A DNA stretch of 64,000 nt. It comes from Oscillatoria sp. FACHB-1406 (GTDB taxonomy: Bacteria > Cyanobacteriota > Cyanobacteriia > Cyanobacteriales > Spirulinaceae). The position numbers were made by a program, and so were the translations under genes. Location: the NCBI RefSeq assembly GCF_014698145.1, contig NZ_JACJSM010000027.1, positions 17,002-81,001 on the forward strand, written 5' to 3'. Below, piece by piece: positions 1-8,942 of this stretch (within the stretch, counting starts at the first letter, position 1; every line of letters starts with the position of its first letter). The notes beneath the pieces were generated by a model. That model had not been told where the DNA came from. It searched no databases and saw nothing but the letters and a program-made list of their open reading frames with translations.

Positions 1-1011
1 AATACCGAATTAGCACTAGGGTTAGTTCCCCAGAAAACGGAGGAATTGAACCTGTATGACTTTGCTTTTCGCAGCGTTCCTTACGGCGGACGCGCGATCG
101 CGGAGGACTTATTTTACCAACTGATTTACCCGCAATGGCAGTCCGAGCAGCCCTTCCTCGAGCAATTAAACCTCGAACTGCCCGAACCCGGACAACCCGC
201 GCCTTTAGAAAGAGATCGCGCCTACGCCCAACTGCTGAGTTTTCCCGGCGGGCGGCGCTGCTTAGAAACCGCAGAACGGGCTTGGAGAATTTTGCAGCAT
301 CAATCGGAATTTAGCGCGCCCTTGGGAACGCAAACTTGGAGCGTGCGGCGTGCGGATTTTGAGGAGCGAGTTATTGCGCCTTATCTCGGCAGTCTCAACC
401 GCGAACTCAATGCGCTTCTCGGTGCTACGGGATTGCAACCGGAGGCGATCGCGCGCGTTACGATTAGCGGCAATACAGCCTTAGCCTTGACGAGTTCGCT
501 GCAAACATGGCTGAGCGAGAAACTGGTTAACGCCGAAATCGTTGCCCATCCAGAACCCGCAGACAGCAGTACCGTTGCGATCGGTTTAGCACGACTGCCC
601 TTTTTTCCGCAAGCGTGCGATCGCCTCCGCCACCAATACAGCGATTACTTCCTCCTCAACGAAATCCTGCAAGTCCTGCCCAACCGTTCTTTTAGCCTTG
701 AAGACTTGATGCAGCGCCTCGAAGGACGGGGAATCAATACTCGCGCCTGCCAGCAACGCCTGTTCGATCTCCTCAATGGCTACCTGCCCCCCGGACTCGT
801 CCCTACCACTGCCAACGCTCATTGGCTTACCCTCGCTTCCCAACAAAATCGCGACTACCAGCGCATTACCATTGCACCTCTATTCGTCCAAGGCGAAGAC
901 TTTCGCTACCGCGCCAACGGGCGACAATGCCAATATTTGCGGCAATATTTCGCGGCGCTGCTATCCGGAACGCGACAGAAATTAGAGGAACCCGCGATCG
1001 TAACGCTTTAA
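1..1011 (+). CDS. Conserved cyanobacterial protein, 5'-truncated by window edge
   Basis: The reading frame is open to base 1, so the TTG at 46 is probably internal and the N-terminus lies outside the window. About 336 residues are visible. The segment around 457-500 (VTISGNTALA) resembles the glycine-rich phosphate loops of actin/Hsp70-fold proteins, so a degenerate Hsp70-like ATPase is possible; I cannot confirm this. The C-terminal two thirds (FLLNEILQVLP, RRGINTR-like and GLVP blocks) match, from memory, a conserved cyanobacterial protein of unknown function. The stop is followed by about 295 bases before the exporter operon, so it is not obviously co-transcribed with it. It is certainly a real coding frame; its function is unknown. 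Confidence 0.7.
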   Translation, partial: NTELALGLVPQKTEELNLYDFAFRSVPYGGRAIAEDLFYQLIYPQWQSEQPFLEQLNLELPEPGQPAPLERDRAYAQLLSFPGGRRCLETAERAWRILQHQSEFSAPLGTQTWSVRRADFEERVIAPYLGSLNRELNALLGATGLQPEAIARVTISGNTALALTSSLQTWLSEKLVNAEIVAHPEPADSSTVAIGLARLPFFPQACDRLRHQYSDYFLLNEILQVLPNRSFSLEDLMQRLEGRGINTRACQQRLFDLLNGYLPPGLVPTTANAHWLTLASQQNRDYQRITIAPLFVQGEDFRYRANGRQCQYLRQYFAALLSGTRQKLEEPAIVTL

Positions 1012-1306
1012 AATATCGGGCGAAAAGGGTTTATTCGTAACAGCATTTAAAATCAATTCGTGCAATATTAATGCAACAAATTTTAAGCCTAGGTTTTGAT
1101 GCAGTCATCCTAAATTGTTATCGCTGCTAGCAACCGATCGCAGTCCAGTTGGTACTTAAGTTCTAAAGTAAATTAGGAAGATCGATCCATACAGCAGATC
1201 TAATTTATTTCTTACAATTCTCTATTAAGTTCTGAAAGGGAGCGAATCGAGCTACATTGTCACGTAAGTCGGGTTAAGATTCAACAGACTTCAAGGAGCA
1301 TCAGCC

Positions 1307-2866
1307 ATGACAAGCGAAGCAAAACCCTCTTATCCGCATAGGCGCTACAAAGCATTGCTTCCCTCGCTTAACTCTCGTTGGCTTCTTGGTTTGTTACTGA
1401 TGGCGGCGATCGCGGGCGGTGCTTACATTGTTTATCGCGCGATCGCGCCCACTCCCAAAGCCACTTCCCTGGTTACAGCAACCGCGCAAGAAAAAAGCTT
1501 GCCGATTACCTTCACTGCCAACGGTACGATAAAACCGGAGCGCACGATTAATGTCAGCCCAAAAACCTCGGGATATCTCAAACAATTATTAGTGAAAGAA
1601 GGCGATCGCGTCCAGCAAGGACAAATTCTCGCCTACATGGATAATTCCAACCTCCAGGGACAACTCACCCAAGCGCGCGCCCAACTCGCCCAACAGGAAG
1701 CCGATTTAAACAAACTGCTTAACGGAAATCGCCCCGAAGATATCGCCCAAGCGCGCGCCCAACTCAACGAAGCGCGATCGCAACTGCAACAACTCGAAAC
1801 CGGAAATCGCCCCGAAGATATTGCCCAAGCGGACGCACAACTCAATCAAGCAGAAGTCGAGTTGCGCCTTGCTGAAGACGAATTGCAGCGTAACGAGACA
1901 CTGCTGAAGGCGGGGGCAATTTCTCAGCAAACCGTCGTTCAAAAACGAGCGGCGCGGGATGCAGCGCAGGCAACCGTAGAACGCGATCGCGCTGCCTTAA
2001 AATTGCAACAACGGGGGACAAGAAGCGAAGAAATCGCTAAAGCGCGATCGCAACTCGAACAGCGCCAGCAAGCCTTCAATCTCGTTAATGCAGGTGCGCG
2101 CCCCGAAGATATCGCCGCCGCCCGCGCCCGAGTCGATGCAGCCCGAGGTGCATTAGAAACCATTCAAACCCAAGTCAACGACACGATTATTAAAGCGCCC
2201 TTCACTGGCGCAGTCACAAAAAAATATGCCGATCCCGGTTCTTTTGTTACGCCCACCACCGCAGGAAGTAGTGTAGAAGGAGCCGCATCGAACTCCATTT
2301 TGACACTGGCTGCCACTCCGCTTGTTGTCGCCTATCTCGACGAAGCCAACGTCGGGCGCGTAAAAATCGGGCAATCCGTCAAAATTAGCAGCGATGCCTA
2401 CCCCAATCGCCCGTTTCAAGGAAAGGTGAGCCAAATCGCCCAGCAAGCGACGACAACGGCGAACGTCACCAGCTTTGAGGTTAAGGTTGCTTTAGAACCC
2501 GCCGCTCGGGAAGCGCTCAAAATTGGGATGAATGTCGATACTGAATTTCAAGTGGGAGAGTTAAAAAATGCGCTCTTGATTCCCTCTGCCGCGATCGTTC
2601 GCCAGAAAAATGGGACGGGCGTTTATACTCTCGGCACGGACAATAAACCCGTTTTTAAACCGATTAAAGTCGGGCTAACTATCGGCGAGCAAACTGAAGT
2701 TAAATCGGGAATCGGTAAGCAAGATTCTGTTTTGCTGAGTTTTCCGCCCGGAATGGAGCCGAAAGCGCAATTAAGAGGGCCGCTGGGCGAGCTAACGAAA
2801 GGGAGAAATTCCGGTCAGAATCGCTCCTCCCCAAGGAACAATAATGGTTCGCCTCCTCCTCAATGA
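1307..2866 (+). CDS. HlyD/MacA-type periplasmic adaptor of an ABC exporter
   Basis: A 519-residue membrane-fusion protein expected to link an inner-membrane ABC exporter to an outer-membrane channel. One N-terminal transmembrane segment lies at about residues 28-48. It is followed by a biotinyl-lipoyl-like half (GTIKPERTINVSPKTSGYL), a long coiled-coil hairpin, the second lipoyl half (IIKAPFTGAVTKKYADPGSF) and beta-barrel domains, with a Ser/Asn/Pro-rich tail. The hairpin contains a repeated module (RPEDIAQARAQL) present about four times, visible as near-identical DNA at 1725-1768 and 1801-1845, so the hairpin grew by internal duplication. An AAGGAG ribosome site lies 10 bases before the ATG. 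The next two genes encode a FtsX-type permease and an ATPase, giving a MacAB-like set. The substrate is unknown. Confidence 0.9.
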   Translation: MTSEAKPSYPHRRYKALLPSLNSRWLLGLLLMAAIAGGAYIVYRAIAPTPKATSLVTATAQEKSLPITFTANGTIKPERTINVSPKTSGYLKQLLVKEGDRVQQGQILAYMDNSNLQGQLTQARAQLAQQEADLNKLLNGNRPEDIAQARAQLNEARSQLQQLETGNRPEDIAQADAQLNQAEVELRLAEDELQRNETLLKAGAISQQTVVQKRAARDAAQATVERDRAALKLQQRGTRSEEIAKARSQLEQRQQAFNLVNAGARPEDIAAARARVDAARGALETIQTQVNDTIIKAPFTGAVTKKYADPGSFVTPTTAGSSVEGAASNSILTLAATPLVVAYLDEANVGRVKIGQSVKISSDAYPNRPFQGKVSQIAQQATTTANVTSFEVKVALEPAAREALKIGMNVDTEFQVGELKNALLIPSAAIVRQKNGTGVYTLGTDNKPVFKPIKVGLTIGEQTEVKSGIGKQDSVLLSFPPGMEPKAQLRGPLGELTKGRNSGQNRSSPRNNNGSPPPQ

Positions 2867-2963
2867 AATATAGCGCTACTTGAAAGATGAAGGTAAGTTT
2901 CTCAACGCAAAAAAAATTGGTCTGGTGCGCGCTGATTCGCCCGGGAACAAGTCACTTTTGTCG

Positions 2964-3029
2964 CTCTCTCCCAACTTTGGGAGAGGGACTTTGAGTCTAC
3001 TCCCCTTCGCCCAAGTTTGGGAGAAGGGG
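2964..3029. repeat. Two adjacent hairpin repeats (CTCTCCC/GGGAGAG type)
   Basis: The 306-base gap between adaptor and permease holds two inverted repeats: 2964-2987 (stem CTCTCCCA/TGGGAGAG, 4-base loop) and 3002-3029 (CCCCTTC...GAAGGGG with an inner CCCA/TGGG stem). Both share the CCCAA-TTTGGGAGA core, so they are two copies of one dispersed palindromic repeat. They could attenuate transcription inside the operon or be passive repeats. The rest of the gap is AT-rich with no convincing gene. Confidence 0.7.
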
Positions 3030-3172
3030 CCGGGGGATGAGGGCAATCGTCAGCAAGTTTGACCTGCTCCCGATTCGCCTTTTTCGATGTCTTCTTAATA
3101 AAAATATATCGAAAACAGTATAATTTCGCCCTGTTAGTTATTTAAAAATCACTCGCTCGATCGCTTATCCTT

Positions 3173-4468
3173 ATGTTAAAACTAGAGATTACAACCGCGA
3201 AGCCGAAAACGAATAAAGCAAAGAAAGCAACTCAACAAATTGCCTTTACGGAAGTTGTTGGAATTGCATTAGAAGCGCTCTGGAGCAATAAACTCCGTAC
3301 CGGATTAACGATGCTCGGCGTAACGATTGGAATTGCTTCTGTTACTGCTATTTCTTCCATCGGAGAAGGAATGCAGAAAAATGTCGGGCAACAAATGCAA
3401 TCGCTAGGAACGAATGTTTTGCAAGTCATGTCAGGAGCGGCGCGGAGCGGAAATGTTTCTCAAGGCGCGGGTTCGCTGACAACTTTAACCTGGGAGGATA
3501 AAGGTGCAATTGAAAAAGGAGCGCCTTCGGCTAAACTCGTCTCGGCAACCTTGCAGCGCGGCGGTCAAGTTGTCTACAGCGGCACTAATATTAATACCAC
3601 AATTTATGGCAGCGATCTTAACTATCCTGAAGTTAGAAATACTCATCCGGCTAGCGGGCGTTATTTCACTCAAGAAGAGTTCGATCGCGCCGATCGCGTG
3701 GCAGTTATCGGTTCTGTCGTGCAACAAAAACTTTTTGGGAATGGAACGGGATTAAATGAAAAAATTCGGGTTCAAGGCGAAAATTATCTCGTGATTGGCG
3801 TGATGGAATCGAAAGGCAGTCAGGGACCGATGAATCGCGACGATACGATTTATATTCCCCTCACAACGATGTCCGCCCGCATTGTCGGTAATAATGCCCT
3901 TCAAGGCATTTCTGTTAGTACGATTTGGATTGAAAGCGAATCGCGAGATTCTTTAGTTGCGGCTCAATTTCAGGTCACAAACATTCTGCGCTTGCGCCAC
4001 AATATCTATAATCCCGAAAACGATGATTTTCGGGTAATGAACCAATCCGATTTAGTGAGTGCTTTTTCTAATATTGTTGGAGTATTGAGAATCTTCGCGA
4101 TCGCGATTGCCGGGATTTCGCTATTAGTCGGCGGCATCGGTATTGCGAATATCATGCTTGTCTCCGTTGTCGAGCGCACGCGGGAAATCGGCATTCGCAA
4201 AGCGCTCGGCGCAACAAATTCAGCAATTTTAATTCAATTTGCGATTGAAGCGATCGCGATTTCTACCCTTGGCGGTGTTGTGGGGGCGGGGACGGGAGTC
4301 TGTCTTGCTTACTTTGGCTCAAATGCCTTCGGATTTCCCTTTATTATTTCGCGAAGTTCGATTGTCGTTGGCTTCATTCTTTCGATGTTTGTCGGATTTG
4401 TTGCTGGCGTAATTCCTGCCCGAACAGCCGCTCGTTTAGAACCGATCGCGGCTTTGCGGAGCGAATAG
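3173..4468 (+). CDS. MacB/FtsX-type ABC transporter permease
   Basis: A 431-residue permease of the MacB/LolC/FtsX superfamily. Residues about 25-65 carry the first membrane helix (LRTGLTMLGVTIGIASV). A large periplasmic MacB_PCD domain follows (about 70-285). The C-terminal third has three helices with the typical signature VERTREIGIRKALGA before helix three and the closing PARTAARLEPIAALR. Unlike E. coli MacB it lacks a fused nucleotide-binding domain; this is supplied by the separate ATPase gene at 4609. Such exporters work by mechanotransmission, driving substrate from the periplasm through an outer-membrane channel with the adaptor encoded upstream. Start ATG at 3173; about 300 bases separate it from the adaptor. 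Confidence 0.92.
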   Translation: MLKLEITTAKPKTNKAKKATQQIAFTEVVGIALEALWSNKLRTGLTMLGVTIGIASVTAISSIGEGMQKNVGQQMQSLGTNVLQVMSGAARSGNVSQGAGSLTTLTWEDKGAIEKGAPSAKLVSATLQRGGQVVYSGTNINTTIYGSDLNYPEVRNTHPASGRYFTQEEFDRADRVAVIGSVVQQKLFGNGTGLNEKIRVQGENYLVIGVMESKGSQGPMNRDDTIYIPLTTMSARIVGNNALQGISVSTIWIESESRDSLVAAQFQVTNILRLRHNIYNPENDDFRVMNQSDLVSAFSNIVGVLRIFAIAIAGISLLVGGIGIANIMLVSVVERTREIGIRKALGATNSAILIQFAIEAIAISTLGGVVGAGTGVCLAYFGSNAFGFPFIISRSSIVVGFILSMFVGFVAGVIPARTAARLEPIAALRSE

Positions 4469-4522
4469 TATAGCGTTACTCGTTTGTGAATGTATGTTTC
4501 TAAATTTACCCAAGTTCTAGCA

Positions 4523-4607
4523 GGTGGGCGCTGCCCACCCTACTCCATTAACTCAAAATAATTATCCCACAATTATCCATTATCCATTGTCAATTATCAA
4601 TTATAAA
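4523..4607. repeat. GTGGGC palindrome plus STRR-like array before the ATPase gene
   Basis: 4523-4539 is a perfect palindrome (GGTGGGC, three-base loop, GCCCACC). From about 4561 to 4607 the sequence is built of ATTATCCATT and CAATTATCAATT units that run up to the ATG at 4609. Closely related units recur near 17.2, 26.1, 51.4, 52.0, 55.9, 56.06, 58.2 and 62.2 kb. Confidence 0.7.
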
Positions 4608-4608
4608 A

Positions 4609-5274
4609 ATGTCTGTTATTTTAATGGAAAATATCGCCAAAAATTACTCCCTTGGCGGCAATCCCGTTCCGATTTTAAACGGGATCGATTTAAGTATTGA
4701 AGAAGGAGAATATATCGCGATTGTCGGGGCTTCCGGTTCGGGAAAATCTACCCTGATGAATATTATCGGCTGTCTCGATCGCGCCAGCAAAGGACGTTAC
4801 TGGTTTGAAGGCGAAGATTTAACCACCTTCAACGACGACGAACTGGCATACATTCGCAATCAACGCATCGGTTTCGTCTTCCAACAGTTCAATTTACTGT
4901 CCCGTTCCACAGCGCTGGAAAATGTGATGGTGCCAATGGTTTATGCTAACGTTCCTAAAGCAGAACGCCGCGATCGCGCTACCCGCGCCCTCGTACAAGT
5001 GGGTTTAGAAGAACGCCTCCACAACCGCCCCAATCAACTCTCCGGCGGACAGCAACAACGAGTAGCAATTGCACGCGCCCTCGTCAATGAACCCGCTTTA
5101 GTTTTAGCCGACGAACCCACGGGCGCGTTAGATACAAAAACGTCCCATGAAGTGATGAACTTGCTGGGGGAATTGAACGAACGGGGCATTACCATTGTCA
5201 TTGTTACCCACGAACCCGACATCGCCGCCCGGACGAAACGAACGATTCGGATTCAAGATGGCGCGATCGCGTAA
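4609..5274 (+). CDS. ABC transporter ATP-binding protein (MacB/LolD type)
   Basis: A 221-residue ATPase subunit that powers the exporter encoded upstream. Visible motifs: Walker A GASGSGKST (about 40-48), Q-loop FVFQQFNLL, signature LSGGQQQRVAIARAL, Walker B VLADEPTGALD, and switch histidine in IVIVTHEPDIA. It has the length and motif spelling of the LolD/MacB subfamily (DEPTGALD), which pairs with FtsX-type permeases rather than with importers. The gene starts immediately after an STRR-like repeat and has no strong ribosome site. It ends at 5274, 57 bases from the convergent WD40 gene. Confidence 0.93.
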   Translation: MSVILMENIAKNYSLGGNPVPILNGIDLSIEEGEYIAIVGASGSGKSTLMNIIGCLDRASKGRYWFEGEDLTTFNDDELAYIRNQRIGFVFQQFNLLSRSTALENVMVPMVYANVPKAERRDRATRALVQVGLEERLHNRPNQLSGGQQQRVAIARALVNEPALVLADEPTGALDTKTSHEVMNLLGELNERGITIVIVTHEPDIAARTKRTIRIQDGAIA

Positions 5275-5331
5275 AAATTGCCTCGAATCAACGCATTTTC
5301 CTGCTTATACCAATTTTATAGGATTGGCTCT

Positions 5332-8300
5332 CTAGCGATCGCACAGATGGCGATCGCTCTCCTCCAAATCGCCATTCGTGCGTAAATAATCGCGCACCCA
5401 ATCGCAGCCATAACGAACGATGCGATCCACAGATTGCACCTCGGGGACGTTCCACAAAATTACCTTATTGTCCCCACTCGCCGAAGCGAGGGTTTGACCG
5501 TCGGGACTGAAAGTAATCTCCCAAACACCGCCCGTATGAGCCTTCAGAGTGGTTAAAAGGCTCGGCTTCTGACCCGCTTCCAGTTTCCAGAATTGAATCG
5601 CTCCATCGGCGCTCCCCGAAGCCAACAATTGCCTGTCGGGACTAAACGCTACACTCATGATACTATCAAGACCCTCAAGGGTAGCCAGTTCGCTGCCATC
5701 CAGTCGCCAAAGTTTCAGGGTTTTGTCCTGGCTGGCAGTAGCTAGAGTTTGACCGTCCGGACTAAACGCGAGCGACCGGACAATGGCATCGTGTCCTTGA
5801 AACGTTCTGAGCAACTTACCCTGCTTCGTCCAAAGTCTAGCCGTCGCATCGCCACTTGCCGAGGCCAGAAGTTGACCGTCAGGGCTGAAACTAACCATCC
5901 AAACTCCGCCTTGATGTCCCTTCAATCTCGCCTGCAAAACGGGGCTTTTCCCCTCCAGATTCCACAATCCCACCGTACCATCCGCACTGCCGGAAGCCAG
6001 CAGTTTGCCATCGGGACTAAATCGAACCCTTCTGACTCCCCCTTCGTGTCCTTTGAGAGTTGAGCGCAGTTGACCCTGTAATGTCCAGAGTTTAACCGTC
6101 GAATCTCCACTCGCCGTAGCAACAAGCCGACCGTCTGGACTGAAAGCAACTCCCATGACAATGCCTTGATGCTTCAGGGTTTGCAGCAGCAGCGGCCTAC
6201 CCCCATCAACTCTCTTCCAAAGTTTAACGGTGCGATCGGTGCTAGCAGAAGCAAAAATCTGCTCCCGTCCCGGATAAGTTGGAGCAAAAGCAACGCCGAA
6301 AACCGATGATTTGCGATCGTTGATGGATTGCAGCAAGGCATTATTGGGGTTCCAGAGTTTCACTGTCGCATCCAAACTCGCAGTTGCAATGCTTTTGCCG
6401 TCCGGACTGAATTCTACACTCGTCACGAGCGCGCGGTGTCCGGCGAAAGTTTGCAGCAGTTGGGCTTTCTCCCAAGTCTCCCCATCTCGCTGCCACAACT
6501 TCAAGGTTTTATCGTCTGATATCGACGCTAACTGCGTACCGTCGGGACTGAAGGCAGCCCCAATGACCAAACCGTCATGGGCATTGAGGGTTGTTAGCAA
6601 TTTCAGTCCATTTGGGGAGAATTGCCAAAGTTTAACCGTACCATCAAAAGAAGCAGTGGCGATTGTATCCCCGTTCGGGTTAATGGCAACATCCAGCACC
6701 GCCAATTCGTGAGCCTTCATTGCAGTTAGAAGCTGACCGTTAAGATTCCAAATATTCAACATTCCCTTGCCACTCCCGGCAACGATATTCTGGCTATCGG
6801 GAGTAAAGGCAACGCCAGAATTAATGACTGTATTGGCTTTTATCGTTTTTAGTAAAGTGCCTTTTTTGTCCCACAGTCGCAGCATTCCGTCTTCACTGGT
6901 GGCTGCGATATATTCGCTATTGGGCGCGATCGCAACACCACCCATATTGGCTCGAGCGCCTGTTAAAGTGTGGCGCAAAGTCCCGTCAGCATTCCAAACT
7001 TTGACCGTGCGATCGCCCGAACCCGATACGATTGTTTTACCGTCTTGAGCGATCGCTAAGCTCCCGACTAAAGCTTTATGTCCCGATAGCATTTTCAGCA
7101 GCCGACCGTCTTTTGCCCACAAGTTAACCGTATTTTCCCGACCGCTGGCTGCAATTATCTCGCCATCTCCCCTAATCGCCAAACCAATACTTCCCCCCAT
7201 CGGTTTTGAGAAGCGATTGTATTCATCTGCCCCTAAAATGGCTTGCTGGAGCGCAATTTCGACCTTATTTTTAATATCGGGGTCGGCTCGTGTTAACAAT
7301 AGCAATTTCTGCCTTGCTCGCAGTGCTTCAATTAAAGCATCTAATCGACTGTTAGCAATGAAAAGACCCTCAGAAGAAGAAACTAACGCTCTAATTTCAC
7401 CAATTCTCGCTCGCCGTTCGCTGGCTAAAGCCTGACGATACTGCCAAAAAGCGATCGCGCCGAGAGTGCCGGTTAACATTAAGGCGGCTGTTAGCGCCGC
7501 GATCGAATATTTTTGGAGTCTAGCACTGCGTTTTTGCAGCAATAATCGCGCTTCAACTTCCTGAAGTCTAGCTGCTTCTAAAGCTTGTTGAGTTTCTTGT
7601 CTGTCTAATTGCTCGCTACGAGCTAAAAACTGATAGTCTAAATCGCTCAAGCTTTTCCCCTGCGCCCAATTCTTCGCATCGATTAACGCTTGACCTCGTA
7701 ACAGGCGCGAGTTATCTTGCTGCTGAACCGTCAGCCAAGCTTCAAAGATTTGTGAGTAGGGACGTAGAGCTTTTAATTGTTTCTCGACCCAACCGAGATT
7801 AAAGACTTGCTCATAAATTTTGTTGCGGACTGTTAAAACATTCTTGGTTTTAAGGACTAAGCCCGAAAGAATCAACTCGATTTGTTCGGAACTATCATCG
7901 CTGCTGACTTTTATCCCTTGTAAAATTTGTTGATAGATTCCTAATAATCGCCCCGCCCGTTGGGAATTTCTCAGTAGGCGATCGCGGATTGTTCGCAAAT
8001 GCTCTGGTTCGTCCTTACTTTCCCACTTCTCAATCACGTATTCATTGACGATTGACTCCACCCAATAGTTTTCCATCCCCAGAGGAATTGTTTTTCCCGA
8101 CATCTCTCCTGCCGTTTCTAACAAGTTAACTGCCAGCTTACACAGCTTTTGAGTTAAAAAAGGCTGTCCTCCCGTCCACTGGACAATGGCGCGGACAATA
8201 GCTTCCGGATTCTCTATTTTTTTCGCTAATCCCGCCGCCAGCGTCAGTGCTTCTTTGCTTGTAAATCCGTGCAATTCGATCGCCGTCCCGATATTAAAAG

Positions 8301-8889
8301 GAGTGCGATTTTTATCTGCAATTAAATCGCAAGGAGTTGCCACGCCGAAAATAGCTACAGTTAAGCGCTTGTATTCGGGATTCAGGGTGCGTTGATTGTA
8401 GCAAAAGCGAATCCAAGCAAAAAAATCATCAATCGCAAAATCTAAACTGATAATACTATCGATTTCGTCAATAAAAATAACAATTTCTTCATCAGGAAAT
8501 TGAACCAGCAGAACGTCTTCTACAAAATTCCCCAAGCGCTGCAAGGGGGAGATATCGGTTAAATCGTTCCACCAGGTTTTTAAATTGACTTTTCCCAGCA
8601 AGTTAAAGCCGCGCCATAGCTCTGCTACTATGCCCTTATACCACCGATCTGGCGTAATATTTTCGCTGCCAATGCGCGTCATATCTAAGCTACTGCATCG
8701 ATACCCCTGTTCTTGTAATAAATGGCGAGTTCTGACAAGGATTGACGATTTCCCCATTTGCCGAGAATTGAGGATGTAACAAAATTCTCCAGCGCGGAGG
8801 GCGGTATATAATTGGCGATCGGCTTGTCGCTCGACATAACTAGGAGCATCGATACTGAGGCTACCACCAACTTGATATTGGTAAGTCAT
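5332..8889 (-). CDS. AAA-like NTPase with transmembrane segment and 14 WD40 repeats
   Basis: An 1185-residue signalling protein. Residues 1-350 form the cyanobacterial AAA-like (AAA_35-type) NTPase: P-loop NSRQMGKSS (41-49), Walker B IVIFIDEID (136-144) and the GGQPFLTQKLC block (240-250). An alpha-helical linker leads to one membrane helix (461-482). From about 545 to 1150 I count fourteen WD40 repeats (FSPDG...LASASxD...VKLW), enough for two seven-bladed propellers. The layout resembles STAND switches, where the propeller senses a ligand and the NTPase changes state; here the helix separates them, so propeller and NTPase may face opposite sides of a membrane. It lies 53 bases downstream of a paralogous NTPase on the same strand. 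The ligand is unknown. Confidence 0.88.
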   Translation of the reverse strand: MTYQYQVGGSLSIDAPSYVERQADRQLYTALRAGEFCYILNSRQMGKSSILVRTRHLLQEQGYRCSSLDMTRIGSENITPDRWYKGIVAELWRGFNLLGKVNLKTWWNDLTDISPLQRLGNFVEDVLLVQFPDEEIVIFIDEIDSIISLDFAIDDFFAWIRFCYNQRTLNPEYKRLTVAIFGVATPCDLIADKNRTPFNIGTAIELHGFTSKEALTLAAGLAKKIENPEAIVRAIVQWTGGQPFLTQKLCKLAVNLLETAGEMSGKTIPLGMENYWVESIVNEYVIEKWESKDEPEHLRTIRDRLLRNSQRAGRLLGIYQQILQGIKVSSDDSSEQIELILSGLVLKTKNVLTVRNKIYEQVFNLGWVEKQLKALRPYSQIFEAWLTVQQQDNSRLLRGQALIDAKNWAQGKSLSDLDYQFLARSEQLDRQETQQALEAARLQEVEARLLLQKRSARLQKYSIAALTAALMLTGTLGAIAFWQYRQALASERRARIGEIRALVSSSEGLFIANSRLDALIEALRARQKLLLLTRADPDIKNKVEIALQQAILGADEYNRFSKPMGGSIGLAIRGDGEIIAASGRENTVNLWAKDGRLLKMLSGHKALVGSLAIAQDGKTIVSGSGDRTVKVWNADGTLRHTLTGARANMGGVAIAPNSEYIAATSEDGMLRLWDKKGTLLKTIKANTVINSGVAFTPDSQNIVAGSGKGMLNIWNLNGQLLTAMKAHELAVLDVAINPNGDTIATASFDGTVKLWQFSPNGLKLLTTLNAHDGLVIGAAFSPDGTQLASISDDKTLKLWQRDGETWEKAQLLQTFAGHRALVTSVEFSPDGKSIATASLDATVKLWNPNNALLQSINDRKSSVFGVAFAPTYPGREQIFASASTDRTVKLWKRVDGGRPLLLQTLKHQGIVMGVAFSPDGRLVATASGDSTVKLWTLQGQLRSTLKGHEGGVRRVRFSPDGKLLASGSADGTVGLWNLEGKSPVLQARLKGHQGGVWMVSFSPDGQLLASASGDATARLWTKQGKLLRTFQGHDAIVRSLAFSPDGQTLATASQDKTLKLWRLDGSELATLEGLDSIMSVAFSPDRQLLASGSADGAIQFWKLEAGQKPSLLTTLKAHTGGVWEITFSPDGQTLASASGDNKVILWNVPEVQSVDRIVRYGCDWVRDYLRTNGDLEESDRHLCDR

Positions 8890-8942
8890 AATCTGAATAA
8901 TTGTAAATCGAGCTTGAGGTTTGCGCGTTGCTGCGATCGCTT

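Noticed and set aside
2880..3062. Open frame of 60 codons between adaptor and permease
   Set aside because: It consists mainly of the two hairpin repeats read as codons; no ribosome site and no protein-like pattern.
5749..7048. Plus-strand open frames across the WD40 region
   Set aside because: Antisense shadows of the regularly repeated WD40 codons; the products have no domain and the minus-strand frame is clearly coding.
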